The notes: generated from the letters alone by a model not told the origin. Positions 1 through 10,400 are shown, counted from the first letter of the stretch. The stretch is 64,000 nucleotides of DNA from Sarcocystis neurona (GCA_000727475.1 KL647299.1:2257943-2321942), one strand, 5' to 3'. A program made the numbers and translations.

Positions 1-414
1 CACGGGGAACGGAGAAGAGAGAGCAGCAGCAGTCGCAGCAAAGAAGTCTTCGAAGTCCGTCGCCGGGTCGGAGAGTTTCTGCAGAAACGCGTGAACGCCT
101 GTGGGCAGGCATCGCAGCAGCAGCAGCAGCACGTGGAGCAGGCAGACACACGTCTTGTCTCGCTTAGGAGGAGAGCCTCCTCGGGGAGGTACTTCTTCCC
201 TGGCTCGAATCACTTCTGTCTTTTGCTCTGTGGCCCCCTCCGTCGTAAATTGGGGCAGAAAAGACCCCTTCTGCCCTCCCCACTATCTTCCGGCACGCCC
301 TTGCTGCTCCTCCATCTCTATCTGTCTGGCGGCCCTTGGCAGGCTTCTGCAAAGGGACGTCTATGGACTGCTCTCCGCCACTACACACACGTCGCGGTTC
401 TACTGGCAATTTAA
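1..414 (+). CDS. 3' end of a gene entering from the left edge
   Basis: Frame 1 is open from the first base to a TAA at 412-414, so the 5' end lies outside the window. The first 50 codons look like ordinary protein: a charged stretch with SKEVFEVRRRVGEFLQKRV, then a five-Gln run from CAG repeats. The following part becomes Leu/Pro/Gly-rich and less convincing, so the true coding end could be a splice donor earlier than the stop. CAG lies on the plus strand here, in keeping with a plus gene. No family is recognised. The downstream DNA is AT-rich microsatellite, consistent with an intergenic region after a gene end. Confidence 0.45.
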   Translation, partial: HGERRRESSSSRSKEVFEVRRRVGEFLQKRVNACGQASQQQQQHVEQADTRLVSLRRRASSGRYFFPGSNHFCLLLCGPLRRKLGQKRPLLPSPLSSGTPLLLLHLYLSGGPWQASAKGRLWTALRHYTHVAVLLAI

Positions 415-1440
415 TGTCATTGCTTCTGAATTTCTACCCATATATGTATGGGTACTCTATTCAACTCCAGCTGTACACATATACGTATATCTATACGGAA
501 GGAGTATTCATCCACACAAGAAGACTGGCAGCTCAAGGGCGTGTATTCATACAGAGAGAGAAGTCCCTTCAACTGCATGTATACATACATACATACGCAT
601 ATCGCGAAGCCGGATTCATCTATAGATACAATAGATATATATGTGGAAGGGGTATTCATTTCTTTGAAGACTATTTTATATGCAGACGTGTAGACGCTTG
701 TAGGAATTTATCTACTTTTGTGGAGATTTATCTATCTGTAGAGATGAACAGACGGAGACCTGCGGCGCCCGTGTACACAAATATGGACATATACATATAT
801 GTATGTATATGTGTTTGAACAGATATAGAGAAGAAGCTCTACTACAAAGATATACATGTATGTGTATCTCTTGGCATAGACAGATTTGTTATACACGTAT
901 ACATATATATATATATATGTGGAAGCTGGGAAGCGAGAGATTCCCTTCATGCGTATATACACATATATATTCGTCTAGAGAGTGAAGTGATTCATACATA
1001 TATATATATATATATATGTGTAGAGGGCGGAAAAGAGAGAGGGGGGGTGACTACATATGCACACACGTATATAAGTGTTTGTACATACAAAGGAAAGTAG
1101 TTGCATGCATTCGTACATATATATATGTGTACGAATGGGTGTCTCGCTCTATGTAGATAGATATAGGTGTAGACACACATAGATGTAGAGGGAGACACAC
1201 ATATACGTATCTACATGCAAATGGAGATGTGTGCGTGTGTGTGTATATACGTGTGTATATATGTGTCTACATATATTTTTACAGATACACAAGTATTCAC
1301 ACATACATATTTATTTATGTGTCTACCTACGTATATATCTATGTACACACACACATATATGGATACAGGTGGGCGCATGCATGTGTATACATGCAGGGTC
1401 ACGCGTGCACCGTATTTCGAGTGTACAAACTTCTTTTTGA
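415..1440. repeat. AT-rich TATA/GTATAC microsatellite island
   Basis: About 1 kb of alternating purine-pyrimidine sequence built from TATATA, GTATAC, ACATAT and CACATA units. There are three recurrences of a GTATTCAT word near 505, 541 and 649. Open frames here encode Tyr/Ile/Val/Cys/His runs on both strands and are not credible proteins. No gene is seen. Confidence 0.85.
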
Positions 1441-1544
1441 TATCAGTCGATATCAGTGGAGCCAGAAAAAAAGGAGAAGGAGCAGGAGGAGCAGCAACAG
1501 CAGCAGAAGAGCAACAGCAGCAGCGGGAACGCGTGGTTGTCGCC

Positions 1545-2078
1545 GCAGGAAGGAGGACGGCGCTCCGTTAGAACGGCTGGTGCTGCTGTTGCTGCTGCCG
1601 ACTCACCTGCAACGACGTCTTCGAGAGTGACGTCGCGGCTGTTGCTGCTTGCGTGTCTCCTGCCCCCGCAGACCGCAGCCCTTCCTGCAGCAGCAGAATC
1701 CCCCCCGCTGCTGCTCTCCCCAGGGAGCTGCTGCTCTGCGGCCTCCTCCTGCTGCTGCTGTTCCTGCCGATCACCCGCTGCTGCTTCCTGCTGCTGGCGG
1801 ACTACAGGACCCGCCGCAGACTTCCACGAGACGGAGAAACGGAGCTCCCTCTCGCCCGCGGCGACTGCTGCTGCAACAGCGGCTGCAGCGCCGGGAGGAG
1901 GCCGCGGCCGCTCTTCCTCTGCCTTCTTCTTCTTCTGCTCCTCCCGAGCAGCTGCTGCTGCTGCTGTCGCTGCTGACACGGGCCCCGTCGGAGTGCTCCC
2001 CTCCCCCCTGGGGTGTCCGGGCGTCTCTGACTCTGTCTGCTGCTGTGCTGCTGCTGCAGCGAAGACTTCGCCTAATCC
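1545..2078 (-). CDS. Ala/Gln/Ser-rich coding exon, unknown protein
   Basis: On the minus strand the frame after a pyrimidine-rich acceptor (TTTGTTTCGCAG, exon starting near 2078) is open for about 180 codons. It reads as an Ala/Gln/Glu-rich but otherwise ordinary polypeptide with a basic-acidic segment (REEQKKKKAEEERPRPPP) and a stretch ending DVTLEDVVAGES. CTG lies on the plus strand throughout, so the CAG-sense strand is minus. The frame stays open to 1443, but below about 1545 it becomes a Leu/Cys run and the triplets switch orientation, so the exon probably ends there. No ATG is in place and the neighbouring exons are not resolved. Confidence 0.4.
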
Positions 2079-2690
2079 TGCGAAACAAACGTCGCCGTCT
2101 CCCACATAAGAGAGAGCACACTTACAGATATATATATATATATATGTCTAGAATCTGGACAGCAACTGCTACACACACTATATATGTATGGATGTGTCTC
2201 TTTTTCTCTGTATTTGTCTCGTTCTTGTGTGTCTCTGTGTCGCTATCTTCGCGTTCTATTCCCCTTATCTCTCTGTCCCTACTGTCTCCCCTCTCTTGGT
2301 GTCCCTTCCCTTTATCGCGCAGCACAACGACGTGCTGCTGGCCCACACTCGAAAACACCCCCCCCCTTCCCCCCCCCCCTTCCCCCACACACACGCAACT
2401 TCATCTCCGTCTCTTTCGCCTTCTCTCTGTGTCTCTTTTTATCGCCCTCTCTCTTCGTCTTCCGCTTGCGTCTGCCTTTCTCTGCGTCGCGTATAGATAC
2501 GCGACCCGGTTCTGACGGAGAGGACCTCGCGCAATACTTCGATTCACCTGCAATACTCTTCAGCGGCTTTATACGATCGAACAAACCTGCTGTGTGCCTG
2601 CTGTTTCCCTTCAAATTCACTCTCTTGATAACCCCAGCGACACATGCACACACACGCATACACGTGCACAGCGAGGTCTTCTCTTGACGT
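2079..2690. other. intergenic or intronic, C-rich and CT-rich tracts
   Basis: Holds a short TATA island (2127-2200), a long pyrimidine-rich stretch with C runs (2356-2391) and TCTCT-rich sequence to about 2480. I see no convincing exon on either strand. Confidence 0.5.
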
Positions 2691-2693
2691 CTT

Positions 2694-2790
2694 CAGCAAC
2701 GTCCTCTCCTGCAGGAGTTTCTACGAGCTGCTGTGAAACGACTCGTAGAGACTCAACAACAGCAGTTACGGAGACTTCTGCGCGGTGTAC
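2694..2790 (+). CDS. short candidate internal exon, amphipathic helix
   Basis: A pyrimidine-rich stretch ending CTCCTGCAG is followed by an open frame encoding EFLRAAVKRLVETQQQQLRR and then LLRGVQ, with a CAG|GTGTGT donor at the end (about 2790). An alternative acceptor (GTCTTCAG) lies about 20 bases earlier. The peptide has the heptad-like charged/hydrophobic pattern of a helical coiled coil. The antisense frame also lacks stops, so the strand is not certain. I could not place adjoining exons. Confidence 0.35.
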
Positions 2791-2879
2791 AGGTGTGTAC
2801 ATGTCTGCAGAGGCTCGCACACATATATACACATCTATGTACCGAAGAAGACGACGTACGGATGTGTCTCCGCCGCGAT

Positions 2880-3345
2880 ATACGTACGTATGAAGAGACA
2901 CATATAAATAGAAGCACCAACATTCATCCTTCTCGAGAGGCAAACCAAAGGCTAGGGATGCACGTATACACATATATATGTGGACGCACATATGGACGAG
3001 GATACACAAAGAAAGAAGCGCACGCCTTTGTACGTATATGTGTGTGTATGAATGTATGTATGTGTGTATACCCATGACAAGAGGCGCGTATCTCAGGAGA
3101 AAAAGAGAGACCCGCACCTGCTCATATATGTACATACCTGTGAACGTGTAGAAGCCGTGACAGGTACAACAAATAGCGACAGAGCACGAAGAGAGCGTAT
3201 ATATATATATATATGAGGCGTAGGTGGAGGACTGCTCATATATATGTGTATGTGTGCGTGTGTAGACGTGGATGGAGAGCTGTACATACACTCGGAGAGA
3301 GCGAGAAAGTCGTGTAGGTACACCGCGCCGGGTGTCATGACAGCG
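2880..3345. repeat. AT-rich microsatellite island
   Basis: TATATA/GTGTAC-type sequence, for example perfect TA runs at about 3199-3213. No gene is seen on either strand. Confidence 0.75.
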
Positions 3346-3473
3346 CGGGACGGCTAGCGAAGGTAAAGAGGAGAAGATACGGGCACGCGCACACAAGAGG
3401 GGGCGATTTCTCTTCGATCCGGCGTCAGCAGCAAACGAGTGCCTCTGTGTTCCCCCAGGGAGAGAAAGCTCCT

Positions 3474-6400
3474 TCAGTTTGCTGCCACACACAGGCCTAC
3501 GACTGCTGCCAGACGCGTACCCTTGCAAAGCCAGCTGCTGGCTTCTGCTGGCGCCGCTGCTGCATGCGGCCCTACGCCGTGTCGCCCTGCAGTTGCCTGT
3601 TCCTGCAGCTGCTGCTGGTGTGCTTCGAGGACGTGCTGCCGCTGCTGTTGGTGCTGCGTCTCGGCTGCCGCTGTTGCTGCTGCTGGGCTCTGCTGCTGGT
3701 GCTCTCCGGGTGCGTCGCTTAGGGACGGTGACAACGCCCCCCACGATTGCGGCTGCTGCCCGCGCCTCACGATCTTCCTGGGTCCTCCTGCTGCGGGGGC
3801 CGTGCGCTGCCGTGCTGCTGCTGTTGGAGGGAATGCTGCAGGTGCTGCTGTGAGGAGGACTGCTGCTGGCTGCGGAAGCCGGGACCCCACGCTGCTGCTC
3901 CACCCGCTGCTGGTGCCCCCAGTGCGCGCCGTTGCCGTGCTGCTCGTGGTGCTGGCGAAGCACAGCTGCCCGCTGCTGCTGCTGCGCTGCTGCTGCTGTT
4001 GTGCGTTCAGCAACAGCGCCTGACTCCCCTGCTGCTGCTGCTGCTGGACGAGTGCCGCCTGCAGGAGATGCTCCTGACGTTCCAAGGCTGCTGCTGCCGC
4101 TGCTCTTCCTGACGGCGGCTGCAAGCAGGGCACCTGCTGCTGCTCACGCTGCTGTGGCCACCTGCCCGCCTGCAGCTGCTGCGCTGCTGCCAACGGCGGC
4201 GCCAGCAGGAGATGAGCGCACGGTGGAGCCGCCGCCGCAGCACCAGTGTTTTGCGTCCGCGGCTGCTTCAGCTCTCCGCCTCTGCTGCTGCTGGTTCGAA
4301 CTGCTGCCTGCGCGTGCGTCACCGCAGCAGCACCCCCACTACCCCCAGGCAGGAAAGCAGCGCCTGCCGCAGCAGGAACACCACCTCCTAGGGCAGCAGA
4401 AGCCGGTGCTGCAGCAGGAGCTGCGCGCGGCTGTGCGTACGACAAGCAGAACGCTTCTGCACCACCAGCAGCAGCCGATGGAAAGGACGATCCTCCAACC
4501 CCTGCAAAAAAAAGTGGTTCAGCTTCTTCTTGCGTTGTTGTTGCTGCTACTGCCTGCTGCTGCCCGCTGCTGGTGCGACTGGTGTGTGACGCACGTATCC
4601 AACTGCCCGGCCACCTCATGCTGCCACCGGGAAGCTGCTGCTGCTGCAACTCCTGTTCACGCAGGTGCTGCTGCTGCTGTTGCAACTGCTGCTGCAACTG
4701 CTGCTGGGGGGTTAGTGCAGACAAGCCGAGGAGCCACACGTCAGAGGTTGCCGGCGTCTCGCGCGTCAGAGGCAGGACATTGGCAGCGCCAGGCGACCGT
4801 TTCTGGCTCTCAGCCGTCCCCCAGTCTTTCTTTTTCTGCTGCAAACTATCTTCCCGTTGCTTTCGTTTCTGCTGTTCCTGCTGACGCTGCTGGTCTTGAT
4901 TCAGCAGGAGCACAGAGGGCTGCGGGGCAGGCAGCTGCGCTACCAGCAGGTGTGGGGCGCGCAACTGCAGCGGCTGTAGACGGCGCAGAGGCTGCACGCC
5001 CGCTGAACCACGCCCTGCTGCTGCGGGTGTTACACTCCTATTTGCTGCAGCAGCAGAAGCTGCTGCTTCTTGTGCAGGTCCACTTGCTCTGCTTTCTGCT
5101 CTGGTTGCTGCCGAGACTCCTGTTGCTGCTCCTGGTGCTCCGGCGTCTAGAACTGCCCGGGTTGCTGCTCCTGCTGCACGAAAAAGTGACGGCGGACCCC
5201 TGCGGAGTCCTTCGTTGAGAACCGGCGGGCGCTCCGGGTGCGGCAACGCTGTTCCAGCTGCTGGCGCAGGTGCAGACTCCCCCGGCGCATGCTGCTGCAT
5301 GCGTTGCGCATATGCTACCCCACTGCCCCCATTTAGAGGTCTACACGCTGCGTCACCGCTGGCTTGAATATTGCTGCTGCTGCTGTTGCTGCTTCTGATG
5401 CTGCTGCTGGTGGATTCCCGAAGTTGAGCAGCCCACATGGAGAAAGGCAGTGCAGCAGACGCAGGGGCTGCGGGGGTTCCTGCGGGTCCTGCTGCTGCTG
5501 CTGCTGGTGCGCCAGGTGATGTGCCGCTGCCTGCTGCTGCTGCCGGCTGCTCCTCCCCAGGCGGTGCTGCGCTGCTGACTGCTGCAGTACCATTTCCACA
5601 AGCAACGCTTGCTGCAACTGCTGCTCCTTTTGCTGCTGCTTCTGCTGCAGCCGGAAATTTCGCAGCGTCCGCAGAAGGCGCTGCTGCTCCTGCCGCGGGA
5701 CCGGGGCCTGCTGCAGGAGCTGTCGGTGCTGCTGCTGAAGGCCCTGGCGCTGCTGCTGAAGCTCGTGGCGCTGTCGCCTCTCCTGGGGGACCCGCAGCTG
5801 CTGCTGCAGCATCTTTTTTTCTGCTTGCCTGAGGAACCTTCCGTCTCGCCGGGAATTCCACAGCGCCCGCCTTCCCCACACGCGCCACTCGTCCTGCTGC
5901 TGCTGCTGCTACGGCTACCCGGCCAGCAGTTGCAGGCCTCTCGACAGCCGCGGCGACATCCTCTCTCCTGTTCCTGCTGTTGTAGCGGAGTGCGGTGGAG
6001 TGTACGTACACTCCAACTGCGGCATCTGTGACGCCGTCTCTCGCGTCCTCCTCATCCTGAAAGTGATGCTTCCTGCTTCTCTTCTCTTTCAGCAACGTAC
6101 TGTAATACTGCTGCTGCGACGGAGGCTGCTGCGGGTGTCTCAGACCCCACATTTTGCTATTAATGCTGCTGCTGGTGCTGTGATTGTGCAGCAGGCGTCG
6201 TCGCGCAGCAGCAGCTAGTGTCGTCCCGTCCCTCACATGGTTGCTGTCGCTGCTGACGCTGCTGCTGCTGCTGCTCACGGTCGGACTCCTGCTGCTGCGC
6301 CACATCGGCTCCGCGCTTACTCTTCTTTCAAGCGCTTCTACTTCTCGCTGCTGCAGCAGCAGTTCCCTCTCTCTCCGCTTCCTGCCGGCGCTCCCGTAGC

Positions 6401-6824
6401 GTTGTCTGTGGCGCTGCTCTCTCTCTTGTGCTGCTGCTCTTGCTGTTCCTCCTGCCTGCCTCCGCTGCTCTGCTGTCTGCTTCTTCTTCGCCTCTTCCTT
6501 GTAGCTGCTGCTGCGGTGCGAGAGATCACCCGCTGCCGCTGCTGCTGTTCCTGCACCGGGACCGCTGCTGCCTATGTAGAAGCTGCTGGCACTGCTGCGA
6601 CGCTTGCGTGGCGGCACCGTTGCCTGCGGCTCGCTGTTCACTGCTCCTGCTGCCGCTGCCCTTTCCCTTTGCTGCCGCCGTCGCTCGTAGAGCGCTGCAG
6701 CAGCAGACAACCCTACTGGCTGCTGTTCTGCTGCTGCTGCTCCTGTTGCTCGATAAGTCGCGCGCAGCTGCGCTTCTTCTTCTGTCTCTTCCACCACCAC
6801 CCGGCGTCCACGCAGGAGTGCAAC
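3474..6824 (-). CDS. large Gln/Ala/Ser-rich protein, main exon
   Basis: An open minus-strand frame of about 1,115 codons that ends at TGA 3474-3476. The first third is rich in Arg/Gln/Glu and looks like genuine coiled, nucleic-acid-binding-type sequence (EETEEEAQLRATYRAT near the start; RKRRERELLLQQREVEALER further in). The middle is Ala/Pro-rich and the last third Gln-rich. It ends with an ordinary tail, SSWLCKGTRLAAVVGLCVAA. CTG dominates the plus strand, so minus is the CAG-sense strand. The exon appears to begin after GCTGCTGCAG (first base 6824, phase 0). No domain is recognised. The antisense frames (Leu/Cys runs) are shadows. Confidence 0.55.
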   Translation of the reverse strand, partial: VALLRGRRVVVEETEEEAQLRATYRATGAAAAEQQPVGLSAAAALYERRRQQRERAAAAGAVNSEPQATVPPRKRRSSASSFYIGSSGPGAGTAAAAAGDLSHRSSSYKEEAKKKQTAEQRRQAGGTARAAAQEREQRHRQRYGSAGRKRRERELLLQQREVEALERRVSAEPMWRSSRSPTVSSSSSSVSSDSNHVRDGTTLAAAARRRLLHNHSTSSSINSKMWGLRHPQQPPSQQQYYSTLLKEKRSRKHHFQDEEDARDGVTDAAVGVYVHSTALRYNSRNRREDVAAAVERPATAGRVAVAAAAAGRVARVGKAGAVEFPARRKVPQASRKKDAAAAAAGPPGEATAPRASAAAPGPSAAAPTAPAAGPGPAAGAAAPSADAAKFPAAAEAAAKGAAVAASVACGNGTAAVSSAAPPGEEQPAAAAGSGTSPGAPAAAAAGPAGTPAAPASAALPFSMWAAQLRESTSSSIRSSNSSSSNIQASGDAACRPLNGGSGVAYAQRMQQHAPGESAPAPAAGTALPHPERPPVLNEGLRRGPPSLFRAAGAATRAVLDAGAPGAATGVSAATRAESRASGPAQEAAASAAAANRSVTPAAAGRGSAGVQPLRRLQPLQLRAPHLLVAQLPAPQPSVLLLNQDQQRQQEQQKRKQREDSLQQKKKDWGTAESQKRSPGAANVLPLTRETPATSDVWLLGLSALTPQQQLQQQLQQQQQHLREQELQQQQLPGGSMRWPGSWIRASHTSRTSSGQQQAVAATTTQEEAEPLFFAGVGGSSFPSAAAGGAEAFCLSYAQPRAAPAAAPASAALGGGVPAAAGAAFLPGGSGGAAAVTHAQAAVRTSSSRGGELKQPRTQNTGAAAAAPPCAHLLLAPPLAAAQQLQAGRWPQQREQQQVPCLQPPSGRAAAAAALERQEHLLQAALVQQQQQQGSQALLLNAQQQQQRSSSSGQLCFASTTSSTATARTGGTSSGWSSSVGSRLPQPAAVLLTAAPAAFPPTAAARQRTAPAAGGPRKIVRRGQQPQSWGALSPSLSDAPGEHQQQSPAAATAAAETQHQQQRQHVLEAHQQQLQEQATAGRHGVGPHAAAAPAEASSWLCKGTRLAAVVGLCVAAN
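5997..6014. other. 18-bp perfect palindrome
   Basis: GGAGTGTACGTACACTCC is its own reverse complement. It lies inside the coding frame of the minus-strand gene (reading GVYVHS), so it may have no regulatory role, but its TGTACGTACA core recurs at several exon-intron borders elsewhere in the window. Confidence 0.4.
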
Positions 6825-6864
6825 CTGCAGCAGCGGCACAACAACACGGCAAAAAAGCGGTCAC

Positions 6865-7497
6865 AGACCAATATCCATTGCTCCTGCTGCGCGGTTGTCC
6901 TTCTGTCTCTGGCTGCTGCTCCTCCTCCTCCTCCATCTCTGTTTGTTTGCTGCTGCTGCAACTGCAGTTGCCCTGCTGCTGCTCCTGCTGCTGTTGCCCT
7001 GCGGTACTCCTCCGTTGGTGCTGCTGCTGCTCCTGACTGCAGAGTTGCTGCTGCCGGTGCTGCAGTGCCGCTGGCCCGCAGCTACGCCAGTGACGCTGCT
7101 GCTGCTTGTGCTCCGCAGTGTGTGTGGGGTCTATCTGACGCTGTTGCTGCGGTACTTGTACGCCCCCTGCTGCACACCTGCTTCCTGCTGTAGCAGTAGC
7201 AGCAACTGCGCGGTTCGCCTCCCCAGCTGCTGCTCTGCTAATGCACGGCTGCTGCTCTGCTAATACGGCGCTGCTGTCGGCTGGTATTTCTGTTGTGCTG
7301 CCGGAGCGACTGCTGCAGCTGCTCTGGTCGCGCTGTTGCTGCGCCGACGCCCCCTTCCTGCAGCTGTCGCTGCTGCTGGTTGCCTGCTGCGGGCTGCTGC
7401 TTTCCTCTGCGCGCGGACACGTATCGTGGAGATATGCTACAGCTACGCCGCTCGTCGACTCCACCACACCTATGGCTTCACGCATTCGTAAATGCAT
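6865..7497 (-). CDS. 5' exon of the large Gln/Ala-rich gene
   Basis: Begins at an ATG (7497-7495) just where an AT-rich island ends, a natural gene start. The frame reads MHLRMREAIGVVES, then a Gln/Ser/Ala-rich part, then an acidic patch (QTEMEEEEEQQPETEG). After that it runs into sequence that is no longer protein-like. A GTGACC donor at 6864 keeps phase 0 with the acceptor at 6825, so this exon plus 3474-6824 would make one protein of about 1,330 residues. The implied intron is only 40 bases, so a frameshift is an alternative. Confidence 0.5.
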
Positions 7498-7499
7498 GT

Positions 7500-8125
7500 T
7501 CCTCTATCCTCTCTCTCCCTATATATATATGTACATACATGCATATACACATATACATATATAAATACATATACACATACATATATGTATACAGAGGCAG
7601 AGAGATCCATGCTTTGTACCCTACATAAGCAAGAGTGTACATATATGCATGAACACACTGCACGTTACACAAGCAAAAATAGACATATATATGTCTATAT
7701 AATATATATATATATATATGTGTACATACATACATATATGTTCGTGCATATGCATATATATATATTGATATGGATGAAAACAACAATATACGCATGCAGA
7801 CACGTATAGATATAAGTGCACCTCCGTGTAAATAACTGCCCATAAATGCAGAAACGCTTCCCCATATATCTTCTCCGCCAACAGAAGAATATTCTCTCCT
7901 ATAACTTATACATATACATATATATATGTATAGGTGTATATATTCATAGGTATAGGTATATACTCGTATACGCAAAGGCGGCTTCCCGCAGCGGCATACG
8001 TATCTACATAATATATACTTATGTGCGTACGATGATATAGAGATACGCAGTTCGTCTGTATATGTAAGTATATACTTCCCATATCTATATACATATCTAC
8101 TTGTACATATACCTATATGTGTATA
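7500..8125. repeat. AT-rich microsatellite island upstream of the 3.5-7.5 kb gene
   Basis: Runs of TATATA, ACATAC and GTATAT with no credible open frame. It lies directly upstream of the ATG at 7497 on the minus strand, so it should contain that gene's promoter. No specific promoter element can be identified. Confidence 0.75.
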
Positions 8126-8370
8126 TATGACAGAAGTTCGAGAGCTCCTGGCAGGCGCAGCAGCCCGCTGCTGCCGGGAGACGTTTTGTGTCCTTACTTG
8201 GTTTTCCCTGTTGCTGCGTTCGTTTCCGTGGCTGCTGCGCGCTGCTGCTGCTTCCGCTGCTGCGTCTCCTTTGCGGTTGCTTCTCTCTCGTTCTTTATTT
8301 CTTCTCGCTTCGGCTTCTGCCTTTGGCTGCTCGTGCTGCTGCCGTTGGTGCCAGAGAAAAGGCGGGTTCC

Positions 8371-9060
8371 CTACCGCGTCGGCGCGCGAGGCGCCCGGAG
8401 GAGCAGCAGCAGCAGCCCCCCCCCTTCCCGGTGCGGCAGGCGCATCCGTCTTTGTTTGAAGCGATGCTGCTGCTGCTGCTGTCCTCCACCTTTCTTCTGC
8501 GTCTCGGTCTGCGTTTTCTGCTCATCTTTGCTGCCTGCTGCTCTTTCTCCTTCTCCTTCCGTTCGGCTTCCTGTTGCTGCTGCTGCAGCTGTCGAGATGT
8601 CCCTCGCGCTTTCTGCTGTCGTCCGGCCGGGTCGGTCCCCCACTGTTGCTGCGGCACCGACTTCGGCTGCGCGGTCCTCCACTGGGCCGTCCCTCGGTGC
8701 TGCTGCTGCTGCGGCTACGGGGAGTGTATGTCTATTCTCGCTGCGGTGCGACCTGCCGCTCGTCGCCGCTGCTTCTCCTGCGGTTGCTGCAGGGTTCAGG
8801 TAGCGGTCTTCTCTGCGTCTTCTTCTTCGTTTTCTCCTGCTGCTGCTGCTCCCTCGCCGTCTTCTTCGTCCTTTCTGCTGCTGCTGTCGCCCCTCGCCGC
8901 TGCTGCTTCTCCTGCCGTTGACCTGCTGTTGCTGCTCACCGCGGCTGCGCCTCCGCTTCTTCCGAGGAGCCCGCCCGAGACCTGCGTCCTCCTCGGGCTC
9001 GCCGTAGTCCATGTTGCTGCCGAGAATGGTGTCCCAAATTTGCTCCTCAGAACCACACCG
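8371..9060 (-). CDS. Lys/Arg-rich, Ser/Ala-rich protein, nuclear-type exon
   Basis: The minus frame is open from an acceptor-like TTTGTGGCAG (exon start about 9060) to 8371. The opening segment, GSEEQIWDTILGSNMDYGEP, is ordinary protein, and the first ATG is at 9012. It is followed by several strongly basic clusters (APRKKRRRSRGE and a longer Arg/Lys run) that would serve as nuclear-localisation signals, then by Ala/Ser/Thr-rich sequence and an acidic-basic Lys/Gln/Thr segment. The last 20 or so codons turn into Leu/Ala and may be past the true exon end. Function unknown. Confidence 0.45.
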   Translation of the reverse strand, partial: RCGSEEQIWDTILGSNMDYGEPEEDAGLGRAPRKKRRRSRGEQQQQVNGRRSSSGEGRQQQQKGRRRRRGSSSSRRKRRRRRREDRYLNPAATAGEAAATSGRSHRSENRHTLPVAAAAAAPRDGPVEDRAAEVGAAATVGDRPGRTTAESARDISTAAAAATGSRTEGEGERAAGSKDEQKTQTETQKKGGGQQQQQHRFKQRRMRLPHREGGGLLLLLLRAPRAPTR

Positions 9061-9129
9061 CTGCCACAAACTTGCTGCTCTGTTTCTGCAACGAAGCGAC
9101 AGCAGCACCGCTGCTGCTGTATCACCAGA

Positions 9130-9615
9130 CACGCGGGTCTGCTGCAGCAAACCTTCGCTGCGGGATCAGCAGCAAAAGCAGCAGCAGACGCAGAGCAAGC
9201 AGCAGCCACTCTCCCGGGGCTGCGGCAACCCACAGCAGGAACGCTGCAGCAAAAAAACAGCACCGGCTACAAGCAGCAGCCGACAGTGGCAGATGCAGAC
9301 GCTGCGATGAGACGAAGAAGAGAACCAGCTGCCAGCGACAGAACCGAAAGCGCGCTGTTGCTGCGCCGCCCCGAGCAGCAGCAAAAAGCCGCTCGTCCAA
9401 GAGACACCCCGCAGCAGTCCTCTGCGCACACACAGACGCAGCTGCGGCAGCCGGTGATGACTGCTGCTTCAGAAACTGCGCAGTGCTTCCTCGACCACGC
9501 GATGGCTGCAGAGACACACCAAATGCAGAAGCGGCAGCAAAAGTCTGTTCCCCAGACGAGCCGCGCTGTCGCAGCGCCCTGCGGCGGCTTGCAGGAGACA
9601 GCAGCAAAAACGTAA
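9130..9615 (+). CDS. Gln/Ala/Arg-rich open frame on the opposite strand
   Basis: A plus-strand frame ending at TAA 9613-9615 reads as a balanced Ala/Gln/Arg/Thr polypeptide of about 160 residues, with recognisable ordinary stretches (ASETAQCFLDHAMAAETHQM). CAG lies on the plus strand here, opposite to the flanking blocks. There is no clear ATG. The frame extends upstream in a less convincing way. It might be an exon of a plus gene, or an inverted CAG block within an intron of a minus gene that includes 8371-9060, 9697-9910 and 10212-10660. Confidence 0.35.
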   Translation, partial: HAGLLQQTFAAGSAAKAAADAEQAAATLPGLRQPTAGTLQQKNSTGYKQQPTVADADAAMRRRREPAASDRTESALLLRRPEQQQKAARPRDTPQQSSAHTQTQLRQPVMTAASETAQCFLDHAMAAETHQMQKRQQKSVPQTSRAVAAPCGGLQETAAKT

Positions 9616-9696
9616 GAAGACCCAGCGGCAGCAGTCGCGTTATCCTGCAACAGCTGCAGCCCCCTGTTGCGGGCGTCAGCAGTTGTAGCGACTGCA

Positions 9697-9910
9697 CGCG
9701 TAGAACGCCGCAACACCCCACACGATTCTCGAGGGCGCTGCCTGCGCTCAACGACTTTCCCCTTCTGCGCTGCTCGGGCTGCTCGGGTGTGTCTCTGCGC
9801 TGCTGCTGTCGAGTTGCTGGCGTCGACCGTGGCGCTGCTGCTGCTGCTGCTGCCACAACAGACCCGTCGCTCGCACACGCAGCCGCAGTCAAGACGCTCC
9901 ACGGCGACGA
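9697..9910 (-). CDS. candidate minus-strand exon
   Basis: CTG is on the plus strand again, and the minus frame reads SSPWSVLTAAACASDGSVV, an Ala run, then a Gln/Arg/Pro/Glu segment (TRQQQRRDTPEQPEQRRRGK). The composition is that of a coding exon, but the borders are not defined. It could belong with the exon at 8371-9060. Confidence 0.3.
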
Positions 9911-9963
9911 GAAGGTGAGACCCCCCACCACTTCACCAGCAACACCACAGCAGCCCCAGCAAC

Positions 9964-10022
9964 ACTGCCGCAGCAGCAGGAGCACTGCCGCAGCAGCAGG
10001 AGCACTGCCGCAGCAGGAGGGG
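9964..10022 (+). repeat. 20-bp tandem repeat, three copies
   Basis: The unit ACTGCCGCAGCAGCAGGAGC starts at 9964, 9984 and 10004 (the last copy one base short). The 20-base period is not a multiple of three, so the reading frame rotates between copies. Confidence 0.8.
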
Positions 10023-10211
10023 CACTGCAGCAGGAGGCGGAGCAGTCACAAAGGAGGAAGAGCAGACTGAGTGGAAGCCCACCCTGGGAAGCAGCTGCAG
10101 GCGACCCACTGCATGCAGCAGTATATCTGCTCCTTGACGAGTCGCCGTCTCTTTTTCTTCGGCTACAGCTGTTATCCGCTGAAAAATGCCTCACTCAAAA
10201 TGCTGCTGCTC

Positions 10212-10400
10212 TTATGCTGCTGATCTTCTCGACCCCGGACCGCAGTTTTTGCCGACGAGCGACCCCACAGAAGCAGCAGCGACTTCCCCTCTGCAGTGAC
10301 GGCACCCTGCCTCCTCCTCCGTCTCCAACGCTTGCTGCTGTTGTTGCAGGACACTCTGCTGTTCAGTGAAGACCTGCTGCTGCTCTGCGGTTCTGCTGCT
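10212..10400 (-). CDS. candidate minus-strand exon, Gln-rich
   Basis: The minus frame reads TAEQQQVFTEQQSVLQQQQQ, then an acidic-cysteine segment with a C-x2-C pair (CRHC) and a Gly/Val/Ser part, ending at 10212. The composition is coherent. Immediately upstream is an imperfect 18-base repeat (CCGCTGTGGGGTTTGCTG-like, 10410-10455). Confidence 0.35.
   Translation of the reverse strand, partial: SSRTAEQQQVFTEQQSVLQQQQQALETEEEAGCRHCRGEVAAASVGSLVGKNCGPGSRRSAA

Noticed and set aside
3932..5218. 428-codon plus frame inside the 3.5-6.8 kb gene
   Set aside because: Ala/Cys/Leu-rich antisense shadow of CAG repeats; the minus strand carries the charged, protein-like sequence.
8188..9615. 475-codon plus-strand frame as one gene
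   Set aside because: The first two-thirds is Leu/Cys/Ser antisense of a basic minus-strand protein. Only the last part (9130-9615) has coding composition.
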